Positions 6,958 through 8,070 of a stretch of DNA of 8,070 nt are shown here, one piece after another. The stretch covers positions 1 through 8,070 of the forward strand of contig DATJHM010000199.1 of assembly GCA_035493895.1 (NCBI GenBank). The letters run 5' to 3'. Numbering within the stretch: position 1 is the stretch's first letter; each line of letters opens with the position of its first letter. Position numbers and translations under genes: made by a program. This stretch comes from DATJHM01 sp035493895. Lineage in GTDB: Bacteria > Chloroflexota > Ktedonobacteria > Ktedonobacterales > Ktedonobacteraceae. The notes under the pieces were generated by a model. It had not been told where the DNA came from. It was given only the letters and a program-made list of their open reading frames with translations, and ran no database searches.

Positions 6958-7779
6958 TCATTTTCCCTGGCTCTCCCCACGCCAGTTCGGACGACGCTTC
7001 TCTACATACGCCTGTACTCCTTCCGCAAAGTCTGCGCTACCATAGACTCGTGCCAGAACATCAGCAAAAGCGGCTTCATCACCCTCACGCTCATGCTCGA
7101 TACGCTTGAATGCCTCTTTGCTGGCCCAGATGGTCAGTGGGGCCAGCGTGCTGATCCGCTTCGCAATCTCGAATACTTCTGCGAAAAGCTGCTCTTCATC
7201 CAGAATGGCCGTGAGAAAGCCACACTGCAATGCCTCTTCCGCAGAAAGCAAGCGGCTGGTAAATAACAGCTCTTTGCTGCGCATAGCACCCAGCGCCTGC
7301 GCAAGACGCCGATAATTTTTCAGGCTCAGGCAATTTCCCAGTGTCCGCGCCATGGGCGCACCGAAACGAGCAGCACGCGTCGCATAACGCAGATCGCTGG
7401 CGGTGGCAATGATCAGACCAGCACCCACAGCGTATCCATGGATCGCGGCAAGAACAGGCTGAGGCATGGTCGCAAGGCGATCGATAATCGCATCCATCCG
7501 CTGCTCGTAGGCGATGCCATCGACACCAGAGAATCCCTGAAACTGGCTGATATCCGTCCCGGCCGCGAGGGCACGCTCGCCATCTCCGCGAATGATGATT
7601 GCGCGAATATGCTCAGCGGTGGCGAGGTAGGTAAGATGCGCCTCAAGCTCCTCATACATCTTCCAGGTCAGCGCATTGAGGGCATTTGGGCGCGATAACG
7701 TGACTACGGCAACGGCTCCCTCTTGCGCAAGAAGCACCGTTCCCCGTTCATCGGAAGTTCCCTTATCCTGATCTGACAT
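6958..7779 (-). CDS. Crotonase-fold enoyl-CoA hydratase/isomerase family protein lacking both canonical Glu
   Basis: 273 residues from the ATG at 7779. The start is fixed by GAGAGG seven bases upstream; a longer GTG-initiated reading from 7827 would run through the inverted repeat and this SD, and is rejected. Family marks: VAVVTLSRPNALNALT (23-38), the first oxyanion-hole segment ALAAGTDISQF (70-80), the second IHGYAVGAGL (113-122), then ASDLRYA (127-133), and TSRLLSAEEALQCGF (174-188). The two glutamates of classical crotonase (E144 and E164 in rat) align with I123 and M143, so ordinary hydration of an enoyl-CoA is doubtful. The CoA-binding and oxyanion parts look intact, so it probably still stabilises a thioester enolate, as an isomerase, racemase, hydrolase, lyase or dehalogenase might. 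It is first in an apparent operon with the CoA-transferase; substrate unknown. Confidence 0.9.
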   Translation of the reverse strand: MSDQDKGTSDERGTVLLAQEGAVAVVTLSRPNALNALTWKMYEELEAHLTYLATAEHIRAIIIRGDGERALAAGTDISQFQGFSGVDGIAYEQRMDAIIDRLATMPQPVLAAIHGYAVGAGLIIATASDLRYATRAARFGAPMARTLGNCLSLKNYRRLAQALGAMRSKELLFTSRLLSAEEALQCGFLTAILDEEQLFAEVFEIAKRISTLAPLTIWASKEAFKRIEHEREGDEAAFADVLARVYGSADFAEGVQAYVEKRRPNWRGESQGK

Positions 7780-7784
7780 CGATA

Positions 7785-7792
7785 CACCTCTC
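7785..7792 (-). promoter_or_regulatory. Shine-Dalgarno of the crotonase gene, lying inside the inverted repeat
   Basis: Minus-strand GAGAGGTG, with GAGAGG seven bases before ATG 7779-7777. It selects this start over the upstream GTG at 7827. It is part of the left arm of the large inverted repeat, so an identical SD facing outward exists at the right edge (8061-8068). Confidence 0.65.
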
Positions 7793-7809
7793 TTCAATCT
7801 ATTGAGTAT

Positions 7810-7837
7810 GTTGTATAAGGTTACCACTTGTCTGCAA
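7810..7837 (-). promoter_or_regulatory. Candidate promoter of the crotonase/CoA-transferase operon, inside the repeat arm
   Basis: Minus-strand TTGCAG (7837-7832), 16 bases, TACAAC (7815-7810); each hexamer matches consensus at four of six positions. It would give a leader of about 25 bases. Because it is in the outer repeat arm, the same sequence faces outward on the plus strand at 8016-8043. No better promoter is visible in the leader. Confidence 0.28.
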
Positions 7838-7858
7838 TGTCACGTAGATAAGCCTGTA

Positions 7859-7882
7859 CCCGGTCCCCATCGCCCCCATCCC
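7859..7882 (-). other. G-quadruplex motif on the minus strand (left repeat arm)
   Basis: On the minus strand there are four G-runs of 3, 5, 4 and 3 bases separated by AT, CGAT and ACC, which meets the usual G3+ N1-7 rule for an intramolecular quadruplex. It lies about 80 bases upstream of the crotonase start, on the non-template strand. It is part of the inner inverted repeat. Confidence 0.55.
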
Positions 7883-7970
7883 TGTAGAGTCGCTGTTGTC
7901 TGCGACCTGGGCGGCAAACCTCCCACCTCGTCGTCGCCCCGGTCGCAGACAAGCAGCGACTGACTCTACA

Positions 7971-7994
7971 GGGATGGGGGCGATGGGGACCGGG
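7971..7994 (+). other. G-quadruplex motif on the plus strand (right repeat arm)
   Basis: Mirror image of the left-arm motif: runs of 3, 5, 4 and 3 G with loops AT, CGAT and ACC, this time on the plus strand. The two motifs are thus G-rich in the outward direction on each side of the repeat centre. Confidence 0.55.
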
Positions 7995-8070
7995 TATAGA
8001 CGTATTGACGTGACATTGCAGACAAGTGGTAACCTTATACAACATACTCAATAGATTGAAGAGAGGTGTA

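Larger units (their letters stand above)
7857..7996. mobile_element. Inner MITE-like element: 35-bp terminal inverted repeats bounded by TA
   Basis: The inner 140 bases begin TACCCGGTCC and end GGACCGGGTA, with TA at both limits (7857-7858 and 7995-7996). A TA target duplication is typical of IS630/Tc1-mariner-type elements and their non-autonomous MITEs. Removing the inner part with one TA leaves the outer 63-bp arms around a 24-base loop, so an insertion into an older palindrome would explain the layout. There is no transposase or ORF in it. Subterminal repeats gtcgc/gcgac (7889-7893 with 7902-7906, and 7942-7946 with 7956-7960) give each side its own small hairpin. The mobile origin is inferred. 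Confidence 0.4.
7783..8070. repeat. Large nested inverted repeat at the right edge (outer arms 63 bp, perfect)
   Basis: 7783-7845 is the exact reverse complement of 8008-8070. After an unpaired 11+11-base stretch (7846-7856 and 7997-8007), a second perfect pair follows: 7857-7891 against 7962-7996 (35 bp). A third pair, 7892-7907 against 7941-7957, has a one-base bulge, and the right side has an extra AGTC (7958-7961). The centre is 33 bases (7908-7940), itself closed by gggcg/cgccc (7909-7913, 7935-7939). Both outer arms end in TA. The right arm is still perfect at the last base of the window, so the repeat may go on beyond it. It covers the leader of the crotonase gene. Confidence 0.93.

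Noticed and set aside
6930..6980. GTG start at 6980 for the CoA-transferase
   Set aside because: It overlaps the end of the upstream gene and adds 17 charged residues not usual for the family; ATG 6929 gives the standard N-terminus.
7780..7827. GTG start at 7827 giving a 16-residue longer crotonase-like protein
   Set aside because: It would translate through the repeat arm and the good SD at 7785-7792; the family N-terminus fits the ATG at 7779.
7821..8051. 76-codon minus-strand ORF across the inverted repeat
   Set aside because: It reads through palindromic repeat sequence with no SD-supported start or motif; an accident of the repeat.
1..8070. CRISPR array, tRNA, rRNA or complete insertion sequence
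   Set aside because: No regularly spaced repeats, no tRNA-like cloverleaf or rRNA sequence, and no transposase reading frame were seen on either strand.

Overview
The window holds seven protein-coding genes, all on the minus strand, so transcription runs from right to left. The mix of a PHS-type MFS carrier, class III CoA-transferase, IclR regulator, strong GGAGG-like ribosome binding sites, medium-to-high GC and abundant palindromic repeats fits a large-genome soil bacterium. My best guess is Chloroflexota of the Ktedonobacteria type, but this is an impression from protein style and is not proven here. There are no rRNA, tRNA or CRISPR features and no complete insertion sequence.

Layout in the direction of transcription. 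(1) 8070-7780: a large nested inverted repeat that includes the leader and Shine-Dalgarno of the first gene. (2) 7779-5691: an apparent two-gene operon, a crotonase-fold enoyl-CoA hydratase/isomerase-like protein followed 28 bases later by a class III (CaiB/BaiF) CoA-transferase. (3) 5690-4750: an IclR-family regulator with a clear sigma70-type promoter of its own. (4) 4749-4380: a 370-base non-coding stretch with a 122-base tandem duplication that copied the leader and first 14 codons of the next gene, leaving a 22-codon upstream ORF. (5) 4379-2979: a 12-helix MFS transporter carrying the full set of phosphate-site residues of the PHS family. (6) 2978-2745: a spacer with a perfect 22-bp palindrome and a candidate promoter. 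(7) 2744-685: an SDR oxidoreductase and a glucarate-dehydratase-type enolase-superfamily enzyme (TTG start). (8) 623 to the left edge: a class I SAM-dependent methyltransferase, cut by the window.

The regulator, enolase-superfamily dehydratase, SDR, CoA-transferase and crotonase look like an accessory catabolic island for an organic or sugar acid: dehydration of a hydroxy acid, redox by the SDR, CoA activation by transfer, and processing of the thioester by the crotonase-like protein, probably under IclR control. The substrate cannot be read from the sequence. The transporter looks more like a phosphate symporter than a sugar-acid carrier, and the methyltransferase may be unrelated.

The most unusual items are the nested palindrome at the right edge (two TA-bounded inverted repeats one inside the other, with mirror-image G-quadruplex motifs and outward promoter/SD signals), the tandem duplication that made a leader-peptide ORF upstream of the transporter, and the crotonase that lacks both canonical catalytic glutamates.
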